Shown piece after piece: positions 31,954 to 44,800 of a stretch of DNA of 64,000 bases. The notes under the pieces were generated by a model. That model was not told the DNA's origin and ran no database searches. It worked only from the letters and a program-made list of their open reading frames with translations. The translations under genes were made by a program, and so were the position numbers. Source of the stretch: Brachionus manjavacas (lineage: Eukaryota > Rotifera > Eurotatoria > Ploima > Brachionidae); contig JAHQIY010000014.1 in assembly GCA_019054805.1 (NCBI GenBank), forward strand, positions 1,922,001-1,986,000, given 5' to 3'. Within the stretch, counting starts at the first letter, position 1; the number at the start of each line of letters is the position of its first letter.

Positions 31954-32022
31954 AAACTAGGTGACTGGTAATCACTTGTAAGTTTCCCATGTGCATAACT
32001 TTTTGAATCTTTGAGCTTTTTG
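31954..32022 (+). repeat. Direct repeat, unit 2
   Basis: Second copy, 336 bp after the first. The segment between them also shares gtgatca-type words, so this may be an unknown repeat family next to the LINE tail. Confidence 0.8.
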
Positions 32023-32064
32023 TTCCGTTTTGTTTTCCAAAATAAAAATGCCAATGTTTTTTGC

Positions 32065-32583
32065 TTAAGCAATAAGTTCACCCATCAGCTTTGCTTTTTT
32101 TTCTTGTTCACTCCTTGTGGAGCATAGGGTCATTACTTTTGATTTCCACTCAAGTCGATCTTCTGCCTTTACCCTTGCATCTACCCATGTCATTCCCATT
32201 TCGATGAGCTCTTTCGTAATTGTTGACCTCCATGTTACTGCTGGTCGTCCTAACTTACGTCGCCCTTGAGATGTCCATTGAAGGGCTCTTTTTGGTATCC
32301 GTGTTTCTTTCATTCTAAGTACATGCCCGAGCCACCGCAGTCTTTTTTTCTTAATGCATTGACTTAATGGCTCTGAATTTGTTCTTCTGTATAGGCTAGC
32401 AATCGACAATGTCTCAGGCCAGTGTATCCCGAGAATCCTCCGCAGGCTTCCCGTGTGGAAGGTGTTAAGACTTTTCCTGTCAGATTCACACATCCCCCAA
32501 CATTCACTTGCGTACATCAGTGTTGCTTTTACTACACTGTTGTATAGTTTAAGCTTTGTTTCCTTACTGTAGCTGGTTGACAC
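32065..32583 (-). mobile_element. 5'-truncated non-LTR retrotransposon, ORF2 C-terminus
   Basis: The 172-codon open frame matches the region downstream of reverse transcriptase in many LINEs. It reads KLYNSVVKATLMYASECW, then R-R-I-L-G-I-H-W, then LRWLGHVLRM, RIPKRALQW, GRRKLGRPAVTWRSTI, and finally the W-x-x-x-x-x-x-A-x-D-R-x-x-W motif near the end. The frame is intact, so insertion is fairly recent. The catalytic polymerase domain is missing. The 12-mer AGCTGATGGGTG (minus strand) occurs near both ends (about 32580-32591 and 32079-32090), a possible target duplication or microhomology. It lies 294 bp past the HYDIN stop. Confidence 0.85.
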
Positions 32584-32876
32584 CCATCAGCTATGCTTCC
32601 ATCATATTTTTTTGTTAATTTGAATCTTATAATTCTAGAAATTAAAAAAAAGAAAGCTTTTTTTTATTTTGTTTTGTTGACAAAACCATCTAATGACTAA
32701 ATTACTCATCATATCCTCTATATTAAATTGACTTATAATGTCTTTTAGCTTGAAAATTTTTTGTTTCGAATCTCACAACCATTTTTACAAATTAAAAAAA
32801 AAACCTCAGTAAAAATTATTTTATTTGTAAAAAAAATCCAAATAATAAAAAAAAAAATAAAATTAAATAATTTATT
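32584..32876. other. 3' flank of HYDIN
   Basis: AT-rich; on the minus strand several AATAAA hexamers occur, for example at 32825-32820, any of which could serve as poly(A) signal. No other feature seen. Confidence 0.4.
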
Positions 32877-35800
32877 TTAGTTCGAAACTCCCTTAAGATA
32901 GAATACCCATTGAATGTTATTAGTGACGCCAGCGGACTTGGGCGCCGTCACAACCAATTTGGCCATGACATCTGCCTTGCTCGGACTATCATTGCCGTCA
33001 AAGCCGACCATAATCTTGTGGGTTTGATGCGGTTTGATCAGCTCGTTTTGCTTGGCCACATGGAACAATGGATTGTCGATGGCAAACGAAAAGTTGAGCG
33101 GCGACGAGAACACGTTCTTGAACTCGATGGGCCGTGTGGTGCCGGACTTGATGGTGAATGGACCTTGGGGCTTGGGCGGCATACAGGTGCCGAACAGTGG
33201 AATGACGTACTCGCCGCCAATCGGCGACGTCAGAGTCAACGTTGCCTTGCAGTCTTTCAAATTGGTCGGCTCATAGGTCACATCAAACGCGACCTCAATG
33301 CCGCTCGGCACTGTACTCGACACCGCCGCCACACTCTTGTCCACTTTAAAGTCCGCACTGGACACTTTGCACACATAGTCTGTTTTTTGCTTGCAAAAGT
33401 TCAAAAATCTAGCCACCTGGACCTGTGAGCTTCCGAGCCAAGTCTTAAAGTGCAGAGGCTTTTCGGCCGGGGCCGCAATCGCCTTCAAATTCAAGTCATA
33501 AATGCTAGTGCCCAATTCGGCAGATTGTATTTCCAATTTGGCCGTGCTTTCGCCGCTTTTCAGCGGCAAAAACTCGAAATTAAAATCGCCCTGACTCTTG
33601 GTCGATATGGTCAAATTGTTGGGCAAGAGTATTTCAAATGTGTTTGTACATGTGGCCGTAAACGCGACCGCATTCAGCAACGGGTTGTCCAGCTTTAGGG
33701 AATAGGACACGGGCACTCTCACTTGTGTAACCAAGTCAATGGTGCCAATGCTGGTCGCTCTAATTGCCTTAAACGCCATCTCATAATACGCATACTCGTT
33801 GGTGAGCTCATTTTTGAAAATCAACTTCAAAATAGTGACCCCTTCTTTGTGAGCTAAAAAGTTAACCTTGTACTCTTTTTTGCCATTGCCCGGCACATCT
33901 ATGTAATCGTTGGCCTTTATGCTAGTGCTCGGATCTGGCTTGTCCGGCTTGACCATGTCAAAAAGCACTTTGAATCTCTGCGGCTTTTTGAGCCAATTTT
34001 CCACTTGGACCACTTCTGTGTAGGCCGTTTTGCACGGCACCTCTCGCTGTATTTTGCCAAGTGGCTTGGGCGCATTGGCCGCACCGCTCAAGTTGTACAA
34101 CAGGCCTGTGCCGTCGGGCAGCGGAAAAAACACCGACCCGGTGTGCTTTTTGTCATTGGTGGTCATGGTCATGGGACAGTAGGTTATTTCGTAGGCACTT
34201 GAATTGTTGGCCTCTACGCTGAAGCTTTCCAGGCCGCAAAAGTACTCTCCGTCAATGATGGGCCGCAAGTTCCACTGGGCATTTGTTCGATTCCATATGC
34301 TTATTTGCTTGGTTTCTTTTTGGCGCACTTGGGTCTCAAAGTGGTGCAGTTCTTTTTGCGGCACTATTTGAACACACGCTCCGGTCAGAGTGAGCGCAAG
34401 TGGCCGGCTTCCCTCTATGAAACACTTGACGTTTTGTTTGCGCAGGTCAGAGCTTAGTTCGCCAGGTGTGAGAGTGACATCGAACGTGATCTGCATGCCG
34501 GCCGATATGTAGCCTATGGCCGGATAGATGGTGAACTCGGGCCTCATTTTGTCCACGTCCCATCTGAACGAGGCGCCAATGTCGCCGTCGTTGTGCATGA
34601 GAATGCGCTTGGTGGTGGAGCATTTTTGTGTTATGGCGCCGAACGGCAGCGTGTTGCTCTCCAGCCAGATGTTGTAGCCGAGTGCGGCACCGCGCATCGA
34701 ACACACCGGCACGTAAATGCCACAATACTCGACAAACAAGTCCTCGACAAACTTGGGCACGCGCCGCTTCGCCACAAACTTCACCTCCAAGTCCACAACT
34801 TCACTCGCGCCCAAGCGCACATTTTGCATCGGACTTATTTCTATCTGGGACTTGTCCGCACTCAACTCGCCACTCTTTGGCTCAAACACAAAATTGAACA
34901 CAACGCCAGTGCCACTCTTGTTCACCAATTGAATTTTCCTCTTGCTCTGTTTGCCTATTTCCAAAGTTCCCAACTCGACCAGCTTGGTCTTGGCATCGAC
35001 CAGCTCCAGTCTCAGCTGAGTGCCGCAGCCTTTGAGCTTGACGTGACGCCTAGTTAGTCCGTTCAGTTCGAAGAGCAAACTTTGCTCGTAGGACTTGACC
35101 TCGCGTGGTATAAAAGTGATGAGCGGCGATACGGATTTGCCAGCTGGCAAAATTTGCTGCTTAAAATCAAACTGAAACACCGGGTCCAACTCGCTCAAGC
35201 ATGACACGTTCAGGTCCTTGGCGCCCCGGTTTGTGATCGTCAAATTGGTCGAGTTCACTTTCATGCCCGCCTTGTACACAAAACATTGTCCAAAGTCAAA
35301 TTGACTGAACGAAAAGTGCAGGTCGGGCCGCACTGCTATGCCGTCCAAATGCACATGGTACACACAGCCATTGTCTATCTTCAAAATCAAATTGGCAATG
35401 GTGGACTTTTCGTGCTTGGCATGGTACTTGAGAACACAGTGCTTTTTGTCGCCAGGGTCAATGTGGCCAGTGGTCGGCTCCAGCCAAAAGCACTGCAACG
35501 ACTCCTCGTACTGGCTGGTCAGCAGCCACTCAAAGCTGGCCAAATGCTTGCCCTGGTTGACTATGTGCAAGTTTCTGAAGCATGTCTCGTTTTTTTCCAC
35601 TTCGCCCATGTGAATTTCGTTGATGCTCGAGTCGGAGAACTCGACCCGAGTGCCAGTGCTGGTGTCCTCGCAGAACAACGCTGTTTGAATGGCGAAGCCC
35701 TCGCCTTTGACGTTGAGCGCCAGTGGCTTTGGCAGCGAGTGGATTCTGCACTTTAGATTGAAGACACTTTGGCGCTGTTCGCGCGGCGTGAATGTCAAAC

Positions 35801-38800
35801 AAATGGGCTGCTTTGAATTGGCTCGGACGAGGCCAGATGCCGGACTGACCAGCACCACTTCCGACCTGGAGTCCGTGTAGCAGCTGCTCTGCTCGATTTC
35901 AAATTGCAGCGCTTGGTTTTCTTGGTTTATGATGTGGACTGTTTGGGTGCCAGTGCGGCCCACTAGCAATGGCTGGAACATGATGTAGGACTTGTCGAAC
36001 AGGACTCTGGGCTCGCTGCAAATGCCCACTAGCAACACTGGCATGCACAAGTTGAATTTGGCAATGCAAAACTTCCAAAAGCTTTCGTCGACGCCAATTT
36101 CGGTCGGCTCGTATTCAAAGCCTATTTGGGTCTTGCGGCCACTTGGCAAAAAGCCACCACTCTTCATGCACGTAAATTGGTTGTGACGCTTGCCGTCATT
36201 CTGTTCTTCGTTGATCCATTCGAAATGGTAGTCCGTGTTGGTCGGATTGATGATTTCGAATTGTTTGACTATTTTGTGTCCGATGCCGACACTGTTGAAC
36301 TCGATCACTTTGGTCTGTGGGTCGAGACCGAGGCCGGACGCGGCCCCTGCCGGTCCTGGCAGGTCCGGGTTGCGCCGCCCCGACGCAATGTAGTCCGATT
36401 CGTCCAGTTCAAAGTGGCAGTAGGGCAGGATACCGCGGCCCTTCACCGGTATTATGTGACCAATTTTGCCCTCGTCTGTGTTCGGTATTTGGCAAATGAT
36501 GCGCGCTTGGTACTCGTTGGTGTTCAGTGGTGAAAATTTGACTTTGAAAGTTTGGCTTTTGCCGGGCTCGATTTTGCCGAAGCATGGCTCTACGCTGAAT
36601 GGAATGTAGCCTGTGTCGGCTATGGTGCTCGGCGCGTTCTGACTCAGGCTAGAGTCGGCTCGGTTGGGCGACTCGGCGCGCAGTGGCTGAATGGCTGAAT
36701 GGATGAAATGTTCGTCCATGTTTCGGTTGGATTGATTTTCGTCAGCGTCCGACGAGTTTTTCTCCTTGGACTTGCGGCTTTGCTTGGACGACTTGTCGTC
36801 CATGTTTTCTTTGCTGTTTGTTTTTTTCGGGTTCGAGTTTTTGGACGCGTCTTTTTTGGCGTCTTTTTGGCCGATTTTTCGAGATGGCGACACGCTGTTG
36901 TCCGTGCCAGATTTGCTTGTTTTTGATGTGCGGCCTGGTGGCGATTGAGAATGTTCTGGTGTTGGCGTGTCCGGCTGAATTTGAGGTGTAAATGGACGAC
37001 GTGAGTCTTCCATTGAAATTTTCCAGCTGTAGTCAAATGAGATTCTACCGCGGTTTATTACCGTAACCCTTTAGGAGAAATTGGTTTAGTCAATTATTTT
37101 TTTTATTATTTTATCCTTTTTTTTTCGGAAATTTGTCTTGGTCAAGATCAGTCAAAGTTCAATTTCTCCTTTTTCAAGATTTATTTTACAATTAAAAAAT
37201 TTTATCTCTAGATTTTAAATAAATTAATAAAAATTTTGATTAAAAAAAATATTCCTTTTTCTGTCAGATTTGCAAATAATTTAATTAAACTTTGGTTTTA
37301 TTTAATACTATTGATTTATTAAGAATTAAAAAAATTAAGGCCTAGGCGGAAGTTTTTAAATAAGACGATTTGATAAAATAAAGAATTTTTTTTTCTTTTA
37401 GGAAAAGTTTAAATTTTAAAGTATCGATCACAAATCAAAATTAAAATTAAATTGAATTAAAGAAAATAATGAAGATTGTGAGAAATGAGCGCTGCAACAA
37501 CAAAGAGTTGATTGATTTTCAGGATATCATAATGAGAATTTTGGTTAAATTCAATTTTAATATTGTATTGTATCAAATTAGTAATTTAAAAATTTTATTT
37601 AATTTTCTCAAATAATTTTTTTAATTTATGCTAAAAACAATTACAATCTTCCTGAGAATTACTTAAAATTTCTCTATCAATATATAAAAAAATTAATTAA
37701 TTTTGTTTTATTAATATTGAAATTAAAAAAAAAACGTTTTCCTTATCATAAAGAAGTAGACAGATTTAATCTATTAATTTTTATTTTTTTCATCTGCAAA
37801 GAGGTTTTCATATTTTAATTCTTTTAGTGCCAAATTTTAAATGAATGCCAACCAATTTTTTAATTTATTAGTAAGAAACTATTAGGTTTTTTGAAATTCA
37901 GTAAGAAAACGTTAAAAAAATGTAAATGTCACTTTTATTACTTTTTTTTAGCGCAATAAAAAATAGTTCTGTTCTTATGGACTAAATTTAACAAAACCAG
38001 AATTAGAAAAAATAAATAAATTTTGGTTAAATTTTTTATAAAAAGTTGTCAATTGGGTTTAAATTAATAGATAATTAGTTTCTCTTTGATTTGTTTTATG
38101 ACACATTTTTTTGTTCAAAACCAATTTAACAAGGACATTGGAAATTTAGGAACAGAGAACACAAGCAAAATTTTTTGATTTAAATCACTTTTTTACTGTG
38201 AGTCTGAGAATTGTTCTGCAAAATGTACCAGCAGATACAAACTACTTTTTTTTGTATCACTCAAATTTATAATTTTTATTTTCGTTCTTTGTTCCAAAAT
38301 TCACACTGGCTTAAATGATAAAATTTAAAAATGGCACTTACTCGTATACCCTAGTCTGAAACATGAGCGTATCCTTGAATCTAATTGAACTGGTTTTGCA
38401 TCTGTAGCGCGAGTAATCACAATTGGCGCTGACAAAAATCTCCAATGGTTGTATGGTCTCATCAGATTTGGTGCACTTAGGCTCAGGCTCGATTTCTACC
38501 ACTTTTTTCCTAATTATTTGCTTATTACTCATCTGACTATTATTACTAGCAGTCTGTTGCTGATTGATAAACTGATTGACTGAATTGGAAATATTGGCCT
38601 CGCTCATTTGACGCTGCCCAAACAAACCAGACGCCTCGGCATTAGCCACAATCGAACTCTGAACAAATTCGTTCACATACTTGACAATGCTCATTCTGTC
38701 GTCCCAGTCTTTTATTTCACTAATTGGCTGATCGAACACTATCTTGCTCAATAGACATTTGTGCTGCTCTTTTTTAAGAACCTTTGGCTCCATGGACTTG

Positions 38801-41800
38801 AAGGTAACCGTAATGTCTTTGGCGCATCCGGCATGCAAATGGCCCACACGCGGCGAAAACTGAACCAATGAAGGTGATGATTGTTCAGTAGGCGAGCTTT
38901 GGCCAGTGCCAGCTGGCCATTCGAATCTATAGCACTCACTCTTGCTTAAATTTCTCATGGTGAACAACAACTGCTTTTTCTCATTGGTATACACGTGACC
39001 AAAGTTTATTACATTTGGCTTAATGGCGCACACGTCCTCATCTGACAGCATTTCCTCTTCCTCTGAGTTTGGCAAACTGTGCAAATTTTCAATAGTCACA
39101 TCTTCCATGTAGCCTTCGCCAATCATCTGAATCATGGTGTCTTCAAACTGATTGTCAGTCACGGTCAATTGAAGAGATGCTTGGTATGTCTGAACCAATT
39201 TTGGCGAACAAGTGACCATAAAAGTCATCTGACTACTTGGCTGAATCACCACTGATGACACCGATTTTTCATTGAACACAACTCCGTTTTTGTTCAAAGG
39301 CTTCAGTTTAAAAGCTGAATCCGGGTCTATTAGATAAAAGTTGATTTTGGCTGCCAAATTGCCATCGTTGGCAAGCACCAATTGCTGACTGTCGCTGCTA
39401 TTCACAATGCAGCGTTTAAATAGCAGCATTGTTTGGCCTTTTTTGTTGCGTATGTTTGGTTTAAGGACGGTGAAGCGCGGCAAATTGCCGTCACCGTAAA
39501 TTTCAAAGTTAATGGTTTTATTTTTGATGGTGGCGTTGAGAGTTTCCAAGGAGGCCTCGAAATATGCATTGTAAGAAGTCATAGAAGTGGGAGTAAAAGA
39601 AACAACTGCGTATGTGTGAGAAAAAGGCGCTATCTGCGCCTTAGTTGGTTCGATTTCGAACACCGACTCGGCTAGCATTTGCTGTCGAGTTGTCTTGGTG
39701 CTGGATGGTTTGTTGCTCAAGCTTAGATTAAGATCAATTGGTATCTTGTTGTTATTCATTAGTTTGAATCTGGCCTTGGCTGTTCTTGCCACAATTACGT
39801 TGTTGAAGAAAAATTTGTTCTCATCCTCCACATAGATTCCGACGCCCATTATTTTTGGGTTGAATGAGGACAGCGATGGCACAATGGTATGCTCTTCAAA
39901 TATTTCATTTGAGCTTGTGATGCTTGGCTGCACAGATTCACAGGCTAGTTTGTACATGATGCCATTGGGAAATTCATTCATGTCCCGGTCCACTATGTCT
40001 ATCATGAGCTCTTCTTCGAAGTTACCGGACGAGTCCGGCGCACAGTCCACTGTAATGATCTGGTGACCGCCTTGCAAAAGAATGCCATAAGCCGGCGTTA
40101 TTGTGAACACGCCGCACTGGAGCCGTGCCTGGTTCTGATTCCCATCTCTAGAATTAATAAAATTTTGAAAAAAAATTTAAACGTTTAAAAATTTATTTTG
40201 TTAAAGTTAAAGCCTATGAGCAGCCCAAACAAAGACAGAAAAAAAATCATGCGATGCTAAAAGCGTTTAATTCCTAGTTGCCCAAATCTACCTGAGAAGA
40301 ATGTTCGACTTAGAGCCGATCTTGCTCAATGAGCTGTGTCTCTGTTTGTTTAATGGATTTAAGTCCGAATTAGAATCCGAGTCAGGTAAATCGATAACTC
40401 TTTTAAAAAATGATTTTAAAATTAGTATAAGCATTAATGGTGCATGTGGTCAAAAAAGTCACTCGAATGAAAATTTACTTACTTTGATTGACTTTTGACT
40501 GATTCAGGTGAATACTTTGCTATTGTGAATTTGAAGTCCAATTCTCCTTTGTTTTCGACAACAAATCGTTCTTGTCGTCTTGTGTTGTTTAATATGGCAC
40601 CAAAGTTGATTTCAGATTGAGGAGTAATCGAAAATCTAAATAAAAAAATTATTTTTTGATATATAATTTCAATCTAGGCCTTTCGTTTTTTTTCTTTATT
40701 TTAATGGTATCGAAATTCATTGCCATTAAATAAAAAATTTTTTGTTATCAATTGAAAAATACAGATATATAAAGAAGTTATTTGATAAAAGGAACCATGG
40801 TAAATTTACGTAATTTTACGCAAAAATACGTAAATTTACGTAAAAAATAGTAAATTTTTTTTCCTAAAACAAGAATCTTAAAAAATGATAAATTACCAAT
40901 TTTTACGTCAAATTATGTAAAATCCAAAAATACCGAAAAAATCTATAATTTTGCTGTTTTTCATATAATTTTGTTAAAAAATACGATTTTGACTACTGAA
41001 TTTTTTTTTTTTTATTTAATTTTTTACCATCTATTAAAAATTGTTCAAGTCCATAATTTTACAGATAAATTTTGGTAAAATATGGTAAAAAAGAAAAAAT
41101 CAAATGTTACAAATTTAATTGTTTTTTAAATTTTTTTCTTTTTTTACCATATTTTACCAAAATTTACATTTTTTACAATTCTTGTTTTACGTAAGAAATT
41201 ACACTTTTAAAAATAGTAAATATTCGAGAAAGAAAATATTTTAAATTTATCTTTAATAAATCTTTTAATTTATAGAATTAAATAAAATTTAATAAAGTTC
41301 TCAATTAATAATATAAAGATGAATCTAAATAAGATTAAGGAATCTGTCTTTGGATATAATCAATTAGAAAGATTCTATGTTTTACAATAAAATTTTACAA
41401 TAATGAAAAAAAATACTGAAAATTAAGAATCAAAAATAAATGGTAAAAATAAAGAATTAAATTAATTTTTTATTTATTAAATTCTGCGAGTTTTTTCTCA
41501 ATTTTCTAAGCCTTTTGTAAATTTAATAAATTTTTTTTTTCTATAATAAAACTATAAAGAAAAAGAACTAAACAAAACTTACTTGCTAACAATAGCTTTG
41601 AGAGATATTTTAATCGGAATATTGGCTATAATAGATCCATCGTTCATAGACGGCTCTATAATTTGGCATTTGAGAACAGGCACATCTTTGACAAAGATCT
41701 CTTTTTTGGGATGAACAGTTACTGAAATGGCTTGATTTTGGGAGTTTTTATCTGAACCGGGAAGATCTCCGAATGCAGGAGAAACAGTCAAATATTTGAG

Positions 41801-44800
41801 CAATTCGGCAGTCTGAGGACCAGTGGCCTCGGTTAAAAAATTATATTTAATCGGAAATTTTCCCTTATTTTTCAAAGTACAACTTAATTTGCTCTCATTA
41901 TTGACTCTCACATTGCCGAATTCGAGTCCTCCATCATTTCCTTTTGGCAAATTAATCTCCAAAGCAACATCATACGCTTCAGCAATCACCGTTATTGAAT
42001 GATTTTCCATAAATCCCAAGAAACTATTTACAGATGATACAAGCAGTTTGAGAATCTTTTTATCTTTAGGTGTTATGTTTAGTGGCCTCAGTGCTCTAAA
42101 ATGCATGACTAAATTAAATGACTGAAATGGTTCAATGATCCCACTGATCTGGCTGCACACAAACTCCTCTCCGAGCAGATCAACACCCTCCAAACGCCAC
42201 TGGACTGGTATCAGTGTGTTATTTGTCATTTTAATCTCTTTGGAGTCTTTGCGGTGTAGAAGAACTTGTTTGAAGTTGAATTCCTTTTTGTCCAAGACTA
42301 ACTCTGGCTTTTGGCCGTGGCAGGATACTTTGAAAGTAATCGGCTCGGGATTTTCTTTCACACAACAAATGAGAGTGTCTGTGTAAACTTTGGGGTCACG
42401 CGGACAAGCGTATATCCTCAATTGCTTGGTCTCATTTGGCTTTAGAGCTAGTTCTGATGGTTCCAAAAAAAAGCAGCTATCTGTCTTATCGTTAGTGTCT
42501 TCCAGAAAGCAAAAACTGACCTCCGCATCCAATGGTGACACATTTTGAATGTTCATATTTTCCACATACTCCGGAAATTTTCCCTCTCGGCATCGGTCCT
42601 TATTATTTCCGATCAACAGGGGACCAAACTCGTAAACGTCTTCACTAAGCAAATATTTTTTGTTTATAATTTCACTTGGTTCTTTGGTTTTCTTGCGGCT
42701 GTTGAATACAATTCTGGGCTCGCGGCTTATTGTTGGAAATGTGCAAATACCGCGGCAATGAAGTTGATATCTTCGTCTGGTGCCCACAATTTCAAAATTT
42801 AGAGTTTGATCAAACTGACCTGTCTCTTCTGAGGTGAATCTTAGCCGAATTGACATCTCGGCATTTGGCGGCAAAATCCATCTAAATCGCTGTAGTTTTT
42901 GACTTGGTTTTTCAATTGAGCTGCCATCAATGGACGCTGTTCCATCTGTTGGATCTTCGACTTTGTTGCCACTTAGACTAGATGAACCGCGATTTGGCGA
43001 TTGTGCGCCAGCATCACGCTTGTTTACGCGTGAGTCTGTTCTCTTGCGCTCTCCACTTGCTCTACGCTGCATTTCTAAGCTGGTTCCACGCGATTCATTG
43101 CGTGAAACTGTTGTTTTCTGTGATTTCATTGATTTGGAACCCGATTTGCCAGACGGGTTATCTGGAGTTTTTTCACCTTCAAGTGCACTTCCTTCTGGAA
43201 TGATGGTAATTTCTTGCTTCGGCTTTATGTCCGGAATTAAATTTCTAGAAAAAAATAAAAAAAATTTATTTGTATTCAAATTAAATTTTGAAAGATTACG
43301 GGTCATTTTCATTATTTGTCACAAAAATGTAGTGACTGAATTCAGCACCAGCCGGGGCCTTTCGGTAAACTGGATAGGGCACAACTGCAAATGAAGCTGG
43401 GGGAGGAATTGGCGGACCTTTTGGACCAAGACCCATGCCATCTAAGACTTCGGAAATTGACGGAAATTTAGGATGCTTATAGACTTCGTCCAATTCAGAT
43501 TTGTTAAAATTTTCCAATATTATACAAGGCACTCCGATTTGTTCATCTTTTTTGTCTTCGTTTTGCATGCTTTGATTGGGATCTTGATTTTCTGAATCCT
43601 CTTCTTGATTCTGCTGTTGTTGCAGAAGAAGTTGCTGTTTTTCTGCTTCGGCTTTTAGTTTTTCCGCTTCGGCCTTTTCTTTTTCTTTTTTCTCTTTCTC
43701 TTTGTCTTTATCTTAAATTTTTTTTGTTAATATTGAATTAAATCAAAGTCGGGTCTTGGTTTTTACAAAAGGACTATTTATGGTTACAACAGACAGCTTA
43801 CCTGTCCATATGACCGAAAAGTAAATATTATTTAAAATAGTGTCTAGATGATTACATTTTTTTTTTGAATAACCTTGACAAATTTGATTAATTTCATTTT
43901 ATTTTTATTAATTCTGTGCCTTGATTAAAGATTAACTTTTTCGGCTGACTTATTTCATGCATATTTGATAAAAAAATTTTTTGAGTATTTAAAAGATGTC
44001 AAAAAGACTTATCTGTTCGAATTTTTTCATTTTTTTATTTAATAAAAATTAAATTCTTAAATTTTTTTAAAAATAATTTACTAATCAAAAATGTCATATA
44101 CTCTAAATAAATTTTTTTCTAAATTCTTAATAGTTTGTCTTTCAAGTTTTTAAAATCCAATTTTTGCTCTTAAAGTGTTACAAGAAAAACAAAATTACTT
44201 TTTAGAACTTTAGGCTTTTTATTTGGCAAATGGTCATCAGGATCAGACTTTTCTGACGGAGACGGTTGTCTAAACACAGTTCCTTGAGTTCGGTCCCATG
44301 CATCTAGCAAATTACATAATTCTTTAAAATGTATATCAAACGTTTTGAATCTTTGCTGGAGAAATTTTTCGGCTTCCTTTCGTTTTTCCTCTTCAGGGTC
44401 AATAATCTTTTCTTTGACCATCGAATCTTCATCGGTGTTTTTGACATTTTTTTTCGGTTTTTCAGCATTCTCTTCAACAGATGCTCGAGTATGAGGCCGC
44501 TCAGTACCATTGGGCTGAGCTACCTTATTCTCTCCTTTTTGTTCTTTGACCTCTTTGGGTGCCTCTTTTTTAGCGGTATTAGCTTGACTTTGAACTGTTG
44601 ATTTTTTGTCACTTTCTTTACCACCCAAAGTTTTTTTCTTTTTTTTCCTAAGAAAAAAAAATAATTGAAATTTTCTTTTTCACAAAAAACCCACTGTTTC
44701 TCTTCTTCCATTCTAGCTTGCTGTTCAGCTAGTTCTTTTTCGATGCGTTCCCTCTCAGCCGCTTTTTCTTCGGCCTCTTTTTTCAATCTGTGCTTCTTGG

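Larger units (their letters stand above)
25317..32064. other. Gene-poor 6.7-kb region
   Basis: No convincing coding exon is seen on either strand. Things that stand out from the AT background are a GC-richer island (28012-28185), two short hairpins near 31132-31156 (GGTGATCTCACC and ACGCGGGTAGACGCGT) and a pair of 69-bp direct repeats (31618 and 31954). It looks like decayed repeats. Confidence 0.5.

Noticed and set aside
32910..36948. Many long plus-strand open frames opposite the last HYDIN exon
   Set aside because: They are shadows of a GC-rich coding exon: no domain, no splice logic, and the minus frame is clearly HYDIN.
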